Positions 26,627 through 34,628 of a stretch of 64,000 nucleotides of DNA are shown here, one piece after another. Numbering within the stretch: the first letter of the stretch is position 1; the number at the start of each line of letters is the position of its first letter. Location: the NCBI RefSeq assembly GCF_011299595.1, contig NZ_CP049867.1:4128139-4192138 (forward strand), read 5' to 3'. The notes beneath the pieces were generated by a model that saw only the letters and a program-made list of their open reading frames with translations, ran no database searches and was not told the origin of the DNA. The position numbers and the translations under genes are program-made. The stretch is from Nocardioides sp. HDW12B. GTDB taxonomy: Bacteria > Actinomycetota > Actinomycetes > Propionibacteriales > Nocardioidaceae.

Positions 26627-26720
26627 CTCGCGCGTACAGAACTGACGCTTCGCGCGTACAGAACTGACGCTTCGCGCGTACAGAACTGACGCTTCGCGCG
26701 TACAGGAGTGACGTTTCGCG
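26627..26720 (-). repeat. 22-bp post-stop array A2 (after pstB)
   Basis: About four units of the same 22-bp family as A1, here on the minus strand (TGACGCTTCGC...GTACAG as read on plus). Reading in the direction of pstB, a C-rich leader (26721-26751) leads from its stop into CGCGAAACGTCA and then the repeat units. Confidence 0.93.
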
Positions 26721-26751
26721 GGGTGGGGAGGGAGGGGAGGGGAGGGAGGGG

Positions 26752-27531
26752 TCAGCCGAAGCGGCCGGAGATGTAGGCCTCGGTGGAGTCCATGTCGGGG
26801 TTGGAGAAGATCTTGCTCGTCGGGTTCATCTCGACCAGCTGACCGGGCTTGCCGGCTCCGGCGAGGTTGAAGAACCCCGTCTCCTCCGAGACCCGCGCCG
26901 CCTGCTGCATGTTGTGGGTCACGATGACGATCGTGTAGTCCGCCTTCAGCTCGTGGATCAGGTCCTCGATGGCCGAGGTGGAGATCGGGTCGAGCGCCGA
27001 GCAGGGCTCGTCCATGAGCAGCACCTGCGGTTCGACGGCGATCGCCCGGGCGATGCAGAGCCGCTGCTGCTGGCCGCCGGACAGCCCCATCCCGGGCTTG
27101 TTCAGCCGGTCCTTCACCTCGGTCCACAGGTTCGCCCCGCGCAGCGACTTCTCGACGATCCCGTCGGCGGTCGACTTCGACATCTTCTTCGCGTTCAGCT
27201 TCGAGCCGGCCAGCACGTTGTCGTAGATCGACATCGTGGGGAAGGGGTTCGGCCGCTGGAAGACCATGCCGATCTGGCGGCGTACGGCGACCGGGTCGAC
27301 GTCGGGGTCGTAGAGGTTCTGACCGTCGATGACGATCTTGCCCTCGACGCGCGCGCCGGGGATCACCTCGTGCATGCGGTTCAGCGAGCGCAGGAAGGTC
27401 GACTTGCCGCACCCGGAGGGGCCGATGAGGGCGGTCACCGAGCGTGCCTGGATCGTCATCGACACCCCCTGCACGGCGAGGAAGTCGCCGTAGTAGATGT
27501 CGAGGTCGGAGACGGAGATGCTCTTGGCCAT
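26752..27531 (-). CDS. pstB: Phosphate ABC transporter ATP-binding protein, 259 aa
   Basis: Walker A GPSGCGKS at residues 37-44, Q-loop [18 protein letters not shown] (diagnostic for PstB), signature [15 protein letters not shown], Walker [14 protein letters not shown] and switch His in [16 protein letters not shown]. The closing ISGRFG is the standard PstB end. It drives high-affinity phosphate import. The ATG at 27531 is chosen; a TTG nine bases upstream is the alternative. Last gene of pstSCAB. Confidence 0.97.
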   Translation of the reverse strand: MAKSISVSDLDIYYGDFLAVQGVSMTIQARSVTALIGPSGCGKSTFLRSLNRMHEVIPGARVEGKIVIDGQNLYDPDVDPVAVRRQIGMVFQRPNPFPTMSIYDNVLAGSKLNAKKMSKSTADGIVEKSLRGANLWTEVKDRLNKPGMGLSGGQQQRLCIARAIAVEPQVLLMDEPCSALDPISTSAIEDLIHELKADYTIVIVTHNMQQAARVSEETGFFNLAGAGKPGQLVEMNPTSKIFSNPDMDSTEAYISGRFG

Positions 27532-27570
27532 GGTGTGCAAATTCCTTCTGGTCGCTGGGTGGACGACGGC

Positions 27571-28674
27571 TCAGCGGCCGGTCTTGGGGGAGAAGTAGGC
27601 GCCGATGACGCGGGCGAGCAGGTTGAGGATCATGACGATGGAGATCAGCACCAGCGCTGCGCCCCAGGCCCGCTCCTGGCCGAACTCCGGCGGCACGCCC
27701 GGCTGCATGTAGGAGTAGTAGATGAACACCGGCAGCGTCGCCATGCGGTCGGCGAAGACGTTCATGTTCAGCGAGTCGGTGTCGCCCGCGATGATCAGCA
27801 GCGGCGCGGTCTCGCCGGCGACGCGCGCGATCGCGAGCATGACGCCGGTGACGATGCCCGCGATCGAGGTCGGCAGCACGACCTTGGCGATGGTGCGCCA
27901 CTTCGGCACCCCCAGGGCGTACGACGCCTCGCGCAGCTCGTCGGGCACGAGCTTCAACATCTCCTCCGACGACCGGACGACGATCGGGATCATCAGGATC
28001 GACAGAGCGATCGAGCCGCCGATGCCCATCCGGACGCCCGGGCCGAAGATCAGCACGAAGAGCGCGTAGGCGAAGAGGCCGGCCACGATCGAGGGGATGC
28101 CGGTCATGACGTCGACGAGGAAGGTCAGCCAGCGGCCCAGCCGGGTGCCCTTGCCGTACTCCACCAGGTAGATCGCGGCCATGATGCCCACGGGCACCGA
28201 GATGGCGGTGGCGAACAGCGTGATGAGCAGCGTGCCCATGATGGCGTGGTAGATCCCGCCGCCCTCACCCACGACGTTGCGCATCGAGAAGGTGAAGAAC
28301 TCGGCGCTCAGGACGGGGAAGCCGTTGGAGATCACGGCGTACATCAGGGTGACCAGGGGGACGAGCGCGATCGCGAAGGCGGTCCACACCAGGGTCGTGG
28401 CGAGCTTGTTCGTCGCGGCGCGGGAGCCCTCGACGACCAGCGCCCAGACGGGCCAGGCGACGCCGAAGATCAGCGCGCCGACGACCACGATCGCGACGGG
28501 CCCGAAGCCGAGCGCGAGCCCGCCGATCAGGGCGAGCGCGGCGGCGGGGCCGGCGACGATGAGGTGCGAGTAGCGCGGCATCTTCGCGTGCGTGAGCGGC
28601 GCGGCCTCGCGGCTGCTGCCGGTGGGGCTCGGTGTCGGGGGACGATCGGTCGACGGGGTGGTCGGGGTCGTCAT
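27571..28674 (-). CDS. pstA: Phosphate ABC transporter permease PstA, 367 aa
   Basis: A Pro/Ser/Thr-rich cytoplasmic N-terminus of about 30 residues precedes two extra membrane segments and then the six-segment permease core. The EAA coupling loop is EASYALGVPKWRTIAKVVLPTSIAG, with GIPSIVAGLFAYALF upstream, both typical of PstA. The 50-residue C-terminal extension ending YFSPKTGR is normal for the family. Starts one base after the pstC stop. Confidence 0.95.
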   Translation of the reverse strand: MTTPTTPSTDRPPTPSPTGSSREAAPLTHAKMPRYSHLIVAGPAAALALIGGLALGFGPVAIVVVGALIFGVAWPVWALVVEGSRAATNKLATTLVWTAFAIALVPLVTLMYAVISNGFPVLSAEFFTFSMRNVVGEGGGIYHAIMGTLLITLFATAISVPVGIMAAIYLVEYGKGTRLGRWLTFLVDVMTGIPSIVAGLFAYALFVLIFGPGVRMGIGGSIALSILMIPIVVRSSEEMLKLVPDELREASYALGVPKWRTIAKVVLPTSIAGIVTGVMLAIARVAGETAPLLIIAGDTDSLNMNVFADRMATLPVFIYYSYMQPGVPPEFGQERAWGAALVLISIVMILNLLARVIGAYFSPKTGR

Positions 28675-28675
28675 G

Positions 28676-29611
28676 TCAGCGCTCCTCGATGTTGCTGCGG
28701 GCCACGATCGCCCGCGCCAGGAAGTTCACCGCGAAGGTGATGACGAAGAGCACCAGGCCGCTGAAGATCAGCACGTTGACCTTGGTGCCGGAGGCCTCGC
28801 CGAACTGCAGCGCGATGTTGGCCGCGATCGTCGAGGGGTTGGTCGTCGAGATCAGGTTGACCGTGATGATCCCGGTGGCCGACAGCACCATGGCGACGGC
28901 CATCGTCTCGCCGAGGGCGCGGCCCAGGCCGAGCATCGTCGCCGAGATCATCCCGGAGCGGCTGTAGGGGAAGACCGTCATGCGGATCATCTCCCAGCGC
29001 GTCGCGCCCAGGGCGAGCGCCGCCTCCTCGTGCAGCCGCGGCGTCTGGGCGAAGATCTCGCGCGTGATCGCGGTGATGATCGGCAGCGCCATCACGGCGA
29101 GCACGATCGAGGCGGTCAGGATGGTGCGGCCCGAGGTGGCCGGGCCCTCGAAGAAGGGCAGGAAGCCGAGGTTGTCCTCGAGCCACTGGTAGACCGGCAC
29201 GATCCGCGGGCCCAGGAAGGCGATGCCCCAGAGGCCGTAGACGACGCTCGGCACGGCGGCCAGGAGGTCGATGAGGTAGCCGACCGGCTTCGACAGCCGG
29301 CGCGGCGCGTAGTGCGAGATCACGAGCGCGACCCCGAAGGCCAGCGGCGTGGCGATGAGCATCGCCAGGACGGCCGCCAGCAGCGTGCCGTAGAGCAGCG
29401 GCCAGACGTAGAGGGCGATGTTGCCCTTGCCGCCCATCGAGGCCTCGGGGGCCGTGATGGCGGGCGCGCCCTCCAGCGTCAGGAAGACCGCGACGCCGGC
29501 GAGCGCGACGAGGATGAGGATGCCGGCGGCCTTGGCCAGGGCGGCGAACACCTGGTCCCCGCGGCGGGACACCTGGGTGGCCGCCAGCTCAGGAGCCTGG
29601 GTCGAGGTCAC
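28676..29611 (-). CDS. pstC: Phosphate ABC transporter permease PstC, 311 aa
   Basis: Six hydrophobic segments with the PstC motifs AAVPSVVYGLWGIAFLGP and EAA loop EEAALALGATRWEMIRMTVFPYSRSGM. It pairs with PstA to form the membrane channel. ATG at 29611 lies 216 bases downstream of pstS, a gap that holds no repeat array but a palindromic stretch (ACCCCGAGGTGACCGG) after the pstS stop. Confidence 0.95.
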   Translation of the reverse strand: MTSTQAPELAATQVSRRGDQVFAALAKAAGILILVALAGVAVFLTLEGAPAITAPEASMGGKGNIALYVWPLLYGTLLAAVLAMLIATPLAFGVALVISHYAPRRLSKPVGYLIDLLAAVPSVVYGLWGIAFLGPRIVPVYQWLEDNLGFLPFFEGPATSGRTILTASIVLAVMALPIITAITREIFAQTPRLHEEAALALGATRWEMIRMTVFPYSRSGMISATMLGLGRALGETMAVAMVLSATGIITVNLISTTNPSTIAANIALQFGEASGTKVNVLIFSGLVLFVITFAVNFLARAIVARSNIEER

Positions 29612-29827
29612 GTCGGTCCTCCAAGGATGTGGGGGGTTCGGGTGGTTCGGATGGTTCTGGTGGTGGTGCCATGGTGGGGCCCGGTGGGCCCGTCCTGCGT
29701 CGGCCCGGAGGGCCTGTCTGGTCTGGTCCGACAGCGGCCCGGGGGCCGGTCGTCGCCGTACCGCTCACGCGCCTCGTGCCGGTCACCCCGAGGTGACCGG
29801 CACGAGCACGAGCGAGGCACTGCTGGG

Positions 29828-30952
29828 TCAGCCGACCTCGATGGCGTCGACGATGCCCTGGGCCTGCTCCGCGATGGACGACGGCAGCGGGGCGGAGCCG
29901 GCGTTCTCGGCCGACTCGGCCTGGCCGTCCTCGCTGAGGACGTAGGACAGGTAGGCCTTCACGAGGTCGCCCTCGGTGGCGTCGGCGTACGACGGGCACG
30001 CCATGAGGTACGACGTGAGCACGATCGGGTAGGTGCCGGCCTCCTCGGTCTCGTAGTCGAGGTCGAAGATGAGCTGGGTGTCCGAGGCGCTCTCGGCCTC
30101 GGGGGAGACCTCGAAGATCTTGGCCGCGGCCTCGGGCTCGGGGGCCACGAACTCGTCGCCCACGCCGACCAGGGCCGTGCCGAGGTCGCCGGCCTGGCTC
30201 GCGTCGGCGTACCCGATGGAGTTGGCGCCCTGGGTGACGGCCTCGACGACGCCGGAGGTGCCGCTGGCACCCTCGCCACCGTCGATCGGCCACTCCTCGA
30301 CCTCGTCGTAGGTCCACGCGTCGGGGGCGACGGTGGCGAGGTAGTTGGTGAAGTTGCCGGTGGTGCCCGACTCGTCGGAGCGGTGGACCGGGTTGATGGT
30401 CTCGGCAGGCAGCTCCGCGTCGGGGTTGTCGGCCGCGATGGCCTCGTCGTCCCACTCGGTGATGTCACCGGCGAAGATGCCGGCGAGGGTGTCCGGGGAG
30501 AGGTTGAGCTCGTCGACGCCCTCGAGGTTGTAGATGACCGCGATCGGGGAGACGTAGTTCGGCACCTCGATGGGGGCCTCGCCCTCGCAGCGCTCGGTGG
30601 CCTTGCTGAGCTCCTGCTCCTCGTCGGTGAGGTAGGAGTCGGATCCGGCCATCGGGAAGCCGCCGGAGATGAACTGCTCGCGGCCACCGCCCGAGCCGAT
30701 CGGGTCGTAGTTGACGGTGGTCTCGGGGTTCGCGCTCTGGAAGGCGGCACGCCAGGCGTTCTGGGCGGCCTCCTGCGACGACGCGCCGCCGATGCTGAGG
30801 GTTCCGGAGAGGCTCTCGCCGCTCTCGGAGGTGGCGCCCTCGCTGCCGCTGGCGGGCTCCTCGTTGGCCGCGCCGCACGCGGTGAGGCTCAGGCCCAGGG
30901 CCAGCGACGCGAGCGTGGGGACTGCCACGCGCCGGAAGGAAGTGCGATTCAC
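29828..30952 (-). CDS. pstS: Phosphate-binding lipoprotein PstS, 374 aa
   Basis: GTG start with AGGAGA eight bases upstream. Lipobox LTAC with Cys26. The mature protein shows the PstS pattern: SIGGASSQEAAQNAWRAAFQSANP, YDPIGSGGGREQFISGG (phosphate-binding loop), FAGDITEWDDEAIAADNP, VHRSDESGTTGNFTNYLA and VLTSYLMACPSYAD. It captures phosphate at the outer membrane face for PstCAB. PHO-box-like repeats lie upstream at 31034-31051, implying induction by phosphate starvation through PhoP. Confidence 0.95.
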   Translation of the reverse strand: MNRTSFRRVAVPTLASLALGLSLTACGAANEEPASGSEGATSESGESLSGTLSIGGASSQEAAQNAWRAAFQSANPETTVNYDPIGSGGGREQFISGGFPMAGSDSYLTDEEQELSKATERCEGEAPIEVPNYVSPIAVIYNLEGVDELNLSPDTLAGIFAGDITEWDDEAIAADNPDAELPAETINPVHRSDESGTTGNFTNYLATVAPDAWTYDEVEEWPIDGGEGASGTSGVVEAVTQGANSIGYADASQAGDLGTALVGVGDEFVAPEPEAAAKIFEVSPEAESASDTQLIFDLDYETEEAGTYPIVLTSYLMACPSYADATEGDLVKAYLSYVLSEDGQAESAENAGSAPLPSSIAEQAQGIVDAIEVG

Positions 30953-31033
30953 TTCGTGTCTCCTGTGTTCGGGGTCTGTCACGACTTGACTCCCTGAAGG
31001 TAGGGAGGCGACGTGAATCGCCCCTGCGACGCA

Positions 31034-31051
31034 GGTGAACGAGAGGTGAAC
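31034..31051 (-). promoter_or_regulatory. PHO box upstream of pstS
   Basis: GGTGAAC at 31034-31040 and 31045-31051 lie exactly 11 bases apart; on the pstS strand they read as GTTCACC direct repeats, the PhoP recognition pattern known in Streptomyces. Half-sites GTGAAT (31013) and GTGAAC (31101) flank them. Confidence 0.75.
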
Positions 31052-31167
31052 GGGGATCGCCATCTCGGTGGTGATTTCGCGACCGTGGGACGGACGTCAC
31101 GTGAACGCGGGCCCAGGGTCCCGTCGGACGTGCTTCCGGGGGCTCGTTTCCGGCCCCGGTGCGCGCC

Positions 31168-32052
31168 TCAGGGGCGGTAGCGCTGCAGCCGCTCGACGGC
31201 CACCACGCGCCCGTGCCGGTGGTGGACCACGACGGCCGCGGCGGGCTCCAGCGGGGGCTCGTCGATGCCGATGGCGTCGAAGACGGCCGGCAGCACGGGG
31301 CGGTGGGAGCACAGCACGGTGGCGGTCTCGAGCCCGAGCAGCCACTCGACCTCGTCGCTGACGCGGTCGGGGTGGGCGCCGGCCTCGCTGAGGTGGTCGG
31401 TCACCTCGATCTCACGGTCGTACGCCGAGCCGTAGGGGGCCAGCGTGGTCCAGCACCGTCGGGCGCTCGAGGACACCAGCCGCTTCACGCCGTACGCCGC
31501 GAGCTCGGGGACCAGCGCCTGGGCCTGCTGCTTGCCCAGCGCGGTGAGGGGCCGCTCGGTCTCGTCGCCGGACCACTGCTTGCGGGAGGTGGCCTGGGCG
31601 TGACGGAGCACGACGAGGGGGTGGCTGCGGCGCTGGAAGGCGAGCGCCTCGGCGAGGACGTCGCGGTCGCGGTCGTAGGTCAGCCACTCGGCGGCGAAGT
31701 CGAGGTCGAACCAGTCGACCTCGTCGATCTCCTCGTTGGTGACGTACTCGCTGGGCTTGTAGTCGCCGCGCACCCGCGCGGTCCAGTAGTGCACGAGCTT
31801 GGTCCGGGGCGTGCCGTTGCCGATGGCGTAGGTCTGGTCGGCGAGCTTGGGCCCGAGCCGGATCCGGGCACCGGTCTCCTCCAGCACCTCCCGCACGGCA
31901 GCCGTCCGGGCGCTCTCGCCGGGGTCGAGCTTGCCCTTGGGGAACGCCCAGTCGTCGTACTTCGGACGGTGCACCAGCAGCACCTGGCCGACTCCCTTGC
32001 GCCGCCGCATCACCACGGCGCCGGCCGCGACGACCGGGTCCTGCTCGATCAT
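31168..32052 (-). CDS. MutT1-like Nudix hydrolase fused to histidine phosphatase, 294 aa
   Basis: Residues 1-135 form a Nudix domain with the Nudix box GKLDPGESARTAAVREVLEETGA. Residues about 150-294 are an RHG-type phosphatase (LRHAQATSRKQW, with ERPLTALGKQQA and CSHRPVLPAV near the C-terminus). The same fusion is known as MutT1 in mycobacteria, which hydrolyses 8-oxo-(d)GTP and diadenosine polyphosphates. ATG at 32052 is used; a start 15 bases upstream adds a poor N-terminus. It lies between pstS and ppk. Confidence 0.88.
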   Translation of the reverse strand: MIEQDPVVAAGAVVMRRRKGVGQVLLVHRPKYDDWAFPKGKLDPGESARTAAVREVLEETGARIRLGPKLADQTYAIGNGTPRTKLVHYWTARVRGDYKPSEYVTNEEIDEVDWFDLDFAAEWLTYDRDRDVLAEALAFQRRSHPLVVLRHAQATSRKQWSGDETERPLTALGKQQAQALVPELAAYGVKRLVSSSARRCWTTLAPYGSAYDREIEVTDHLSEAGAHPDRVSDEVEWLLGLETATVLCSHRPVLPAVFDAIGIDEPPLEPAAAVVVHHRHGRVVAVERLQRYRP

Positions 32053-32157
32053 GGGCGCTAGTCTCACACCACCCGGGGCACCCTGTCGCGGGTGGTCACG
32101 CGCTGTTCACCCCGCGCGGACCTCGGCCCGGCACGGGCAGGCTCGGGAGGTGGCGCG

Positions 32158-33240
32158 GTGCGGCTCGACTCACGCTCACGTCTCGTCGTGCTCGGCGTGC
32201 TCGTGGTCGCCTCCGTGGTGGCGCTGGCCCTGCTGCTCGTCCGTCCGCTGCTGGCCTCGGACCCGGTGGTGCAGGCCGCCGAGGCGCTGCCGGGCACGGT
32301 GGTGCGGGTGTCCTACACCGACTGGGCCCAGGTGCAGCAGGCCGCCGACGGTGCCTCGGTCGGCACGGGATCCTCCGACGAGCAGGTCGAGGACTTCCTC
32401 GACCGCGCCTTCGAGGAGGACCTCATCGGCAGCTCCTCGCTCGCCTCGTCGTTCCCCGGGCTGGAGGAGAACTTCGGGGTGACCCCGCTGGACGCCGAGT
32501 GGGAGGTCTACGGCCAGGCGCCCGAGGGGTCGGTGGCCGTGCTGCGCTTCTCCGACGACGTCGACCTCGACGAGGTGGAGGGCCGGTTCGAGGGGCTCGG
32601 CTACGAGGCGCCCGAGTCCGGGGCCGGTGAGGGAGGCACCTGGATCGGCGAGGTCGACCAGGTCGCGGGGCTCCCGGGCCCCCTCACCCAGGTGCAGGAG
32701 AACCTCGCCGTGCTGCCCGACGAGCACCTCATGCTCATGGGCGACGACCCGGAGTTCGTGGACCGGGCCGTCGACGTCGTACGCGGTGACGAGGAGGGCC
32801 TGGACGAGGTGCCCGGTATCGGCTCGCTGCTCGGCGAGCTCGAGGAGCCGGCCGTCGCGACGGTGTGGGTGGGCGACTTCGCCTGCGAGGAGCTCGCGAT
32901 GTCGCAGGCCGACCCCTCCGACGTCGTCGAGGGCGAGCGGCTGGTCGACGAGGCCGGCGGCGTCAACCCGCTGACCGGGCTGGCCTTCGCCGAGAGCGCC
33001 GACGCGGAGCTGCGGTTCGTCTTCGCCTTCGACTCCTCCGAGGACGCCTCCGAGGACCTCCAGCCCCGCACCGACCTCGCCTCCGGACCGGCCGCGGGGC
33101 AGGGCGGCAGCTTCGCCGACCGCTTCGAGATCACCTCCTCGACCGCCGACGGCCCGCTGGTCACGATGATCGCGAAGCCGGTGGACGGCCAGGTGCTCGC
33201 CGACGTCGGCCAGGGCCCCGTCCTCTTCGCCACCTGCTGA
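32158..33240 (+). CDS. Membrane-anchored hypothetical protein, 360 aa
   Basis: GTG at 32158 with GGGAGG seven bases upstream. One transmembrane segment (LVVLGVLVVASVVALALLLVRPLLA, residues 9-33) is followed by an acidic extracellular domain of about 325 residues rich in Asp, Glu and Gly, with WVGDFACEELAMSQADPSDVVEGERLVDEAGG in the middle and two Cys overall (the second at the C-terminus). The repeated LRFSDDVDLDEVEGRFEGLGYE and LRFVFAFDSSEDASEDL segments look like a duplicated alpha-beta unit. No family recognised. Confidence 0.7.
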   Translation: MRLDSRSRLVVLGVLVVASVVALALLLVRPLLASDPVVQAAEALPGTVVRVSYTDWAQVQQAADGASVGTGSSDEQVEDFLDRAFEEDLIGSSSLASSFPGLEENFGVTPLDAEWEVYGQAPEGSVAVLRFSDDVDLDEVEGRFEGLGYEAPESGAGEGGTWIGEVDQVAGLPGPLTQVQENLAVLPDEHLMLMGDDPEFVDRAVDVVRGDEEGLDEVPGIGSLLGELEEPAVATVWVGDFACEELAMSQADPSDVVEGERLVDEAGGVNPLTGLAFAESADAELRFVFAFDSSEDASEDLQPRTDLASGPAAGQGGSFADRFEITSSTADGPLVTMIAKPVDGQVLADVGQGPVLFATC

Positions 33241-33308
33241 GGTCGTCGGGAGACTCCCGTGGCCCGTGCGGCCCTCGTCGACGCGCCCTGCGGTGCCCCC
33301 TGCCCGAC

Positions 33309-33365
33309 AGATGCGTGGGAAAAGCACCTCGTGGGGGCGTTCGAGGGTGCTTTTCCCACGCATCT
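33309..33365 (-). repeat. GGGAAAAGCACC hairpin, after the endonuclease-like gene
   Basis: Perfect 20-bp stem AGATGCGTGGGAAAAGCACC (33309-33328) with its complement at 33346-33365 and a 17-base loop. It begins five bases from the stop of the minus-strand gene at 33370. Related copies follow ppk (34497-34594) and dtd (47731-47796). Confidence 0.9.
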
Positions 33366-33369
33366 GGCG

Positions 33370-34356
33370 TCAGCGGCCCGGCGGCGGACGCCATCCCGGC
33401 GGCGGACGGAGAGTCCACGCCCGGGCGTGCGGGGCCAGGAAGGCACACCGCGCACGTACGTCGAGCACCCGCCGGCCGAGCGCCAGGGGGCGCGCAAGGT
33501 CGAGGGAGGTGACGCGGAGGACCTCGATCGCATGGGCGCGCAGCTGCTCCTCACGGAGGTTGTCGCTGCGCTGACGGGCGACCGACCGGTGGCCGGCGCC
33601 GTCGTACTCCAGAGCCAGGCCGGCCACGGCGTCCAGCAGGTCGGGGTAGCCCAGGAGCCGGCCGTCGAGCGAGAACACGGGGACGTTCACGAGCAGATCG
33701 GTGAGGTCGACCTCGCGGCCGACCAGTCGCAGCCGCGACTCCGGTGGTGAACGGACGCCGTCGCGTGACAGCTCCCACGCGCGGCGTGCCTGGTCGATGC
33801 CCAGCCAGCCGGCGCCGGCCGCCAGGGTCTCCGACATCTCGAGGCCCGTCACGAGCCGAGCCGCTCGCGCCGCGTCGGCGCAGACGACGGCATGGGCCAG
33901 GTCCGGGGCGAGGCGCATCTCGTCCACCAGGGCGGGCACGGCGGCGTGGACCGGCACCCCGCCGACCACCGAGCAGTCGCCGACGCGGAGCTGGTGCTGA
34001 CGGACCCCGGCGCCCGGAGGGCGAGGGGCGGCGTGCCAGCCCTGGGCCAGCGTCACCGGCCAGAGGGTGCTGTGGTCGTGAGCCCGCCCGTCGAGGAAGT
34101 GGGCACCCCGCATCCGCAGCGCGCCCCAGCCGGTGACGACGCCGCCGAGAGACAGGTGAGGGACGGCCTCGGCGACCCGCTGCTCGGGCACGGTGGGGTC
34201 CACCCACGACGGGACGTACCAGCCGTGGCACGTCCGACGCCATCTCCTCCCGCGCGCCGCGCTGCGGGTCGGGCCAGCGCGGCCCAAGGGGTCGAGACGC
34301 ACTGGGAGCACCACCGGGACCGGCGGTCGCCAGGCGGGCAGCTCCTCGTCGTCCAT
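33370..34356 (-). CDS. DUF559/Vsr-like endonuclease-fold protein, 328 aa
   Basis: The C-terminal part, ESRLRLVGREVDLTDLL...GYPDLLDAVAGLALEYDGAGHRSVARQRSDNLREEQLRAHAIEVLRVTSLDL, has the Glu, Asp and LEYDG spacing of a PD-(D/E)xK endonuclease of the DUF559/Vsr superfamily. The N-terminal half includes a winged-helix-like region with RRWRRTCHGWYVPSWV and an AbiEi-like layout, as in many actinobacterial type IV toxin-antitoxin related proteins. No partner toxin gene is adjacent. ATG at 34356 with GAGG nine bases upstream. Activity unproven. The gene sits between two members of a hairpin repeat family. Confidence 0.6.
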   Translation of the reverse strand: MDDEELPAWRPPVPVVLPVRLDPLGRAGPTRSAARGRRWRRTCHGWYVPSWVDPTVPEQRVAEAVPHLSLGGVVTGWGALRMRGAHFLDGRAHDHSTLWPVTLAQGWHAAPRPPGAGVRQHQLRVGDCSVVGGVPVHAAVPALVDEMRLAPDLAHAVVCADAARAARLVTGLEMSETLAAGAGWLGIDQARRAWELSRDGVRSPPESRLRLVGREVDLTDLLVNVPVFSLDGRLLGYPDLLDAVAGLALEYDGAGHRSVARQRSDNLREEQLRAHAIEVLRVTSLDLARPLALGRRVLDVRARCAFLAPHARAWTLRPPPGWRPPPGR

Positions 34357-34496
34357 GACGGGCACCCTCGATCGAGGTGCGCGTCAGCCGGGCCGGCGAA
34401 CGACGTACCTGGGGACAACCCCGGGGTCACTCCGGCTGCGCGGGAAAACCGTCCGGCCGCCGCCCACCCAGGCGGCAAGGCGCCCAGGTAGGACGC

Positions 34497-34594
34497 AGAT
34501 GCGTGGGAAAAGCACCTCTCGGGGCGTGTTCGAGGGTGCTTTTCCCACGCATCTGGATGGGTGATCAGTCCCACGGTGCTTTTCCCACGCATCT
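34497..34594 (-). repeat. GGGAAAAGCACC repeat cluster after ppk, three copies
   Basis: AGATGCGTGGGAAAAGCACC occurs on the plus strand at 34497-34516 and on the minus strand at 34535-34554 and 34575-34594. Reading in the ppk direction the first two copies are direct repeats, preceded by a C-rich leader from the ppk stop, and the third is inverted, closing a 20-bp hairpin. Confidence 0.9.
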
Positions 34595-34628
34595 GCGGGG
34601 GGAGGCAGGCGCTCCCGAGGGGGGTGGG

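Noticed and set aside
33259..33750. Plus-strand frames over the hairpin and the endonuclease-like gene
   Set aside because: They run through a perfect hairpin and antisense to a gene with a recognisable PD-(D/E)xK-like region.
34356..34365. GTG start for the endonuclease-like gene
   Set aside because: The only good ribosome binding sequence (GAGG) directly abuts the GTG and fits the ATG nine bases later.
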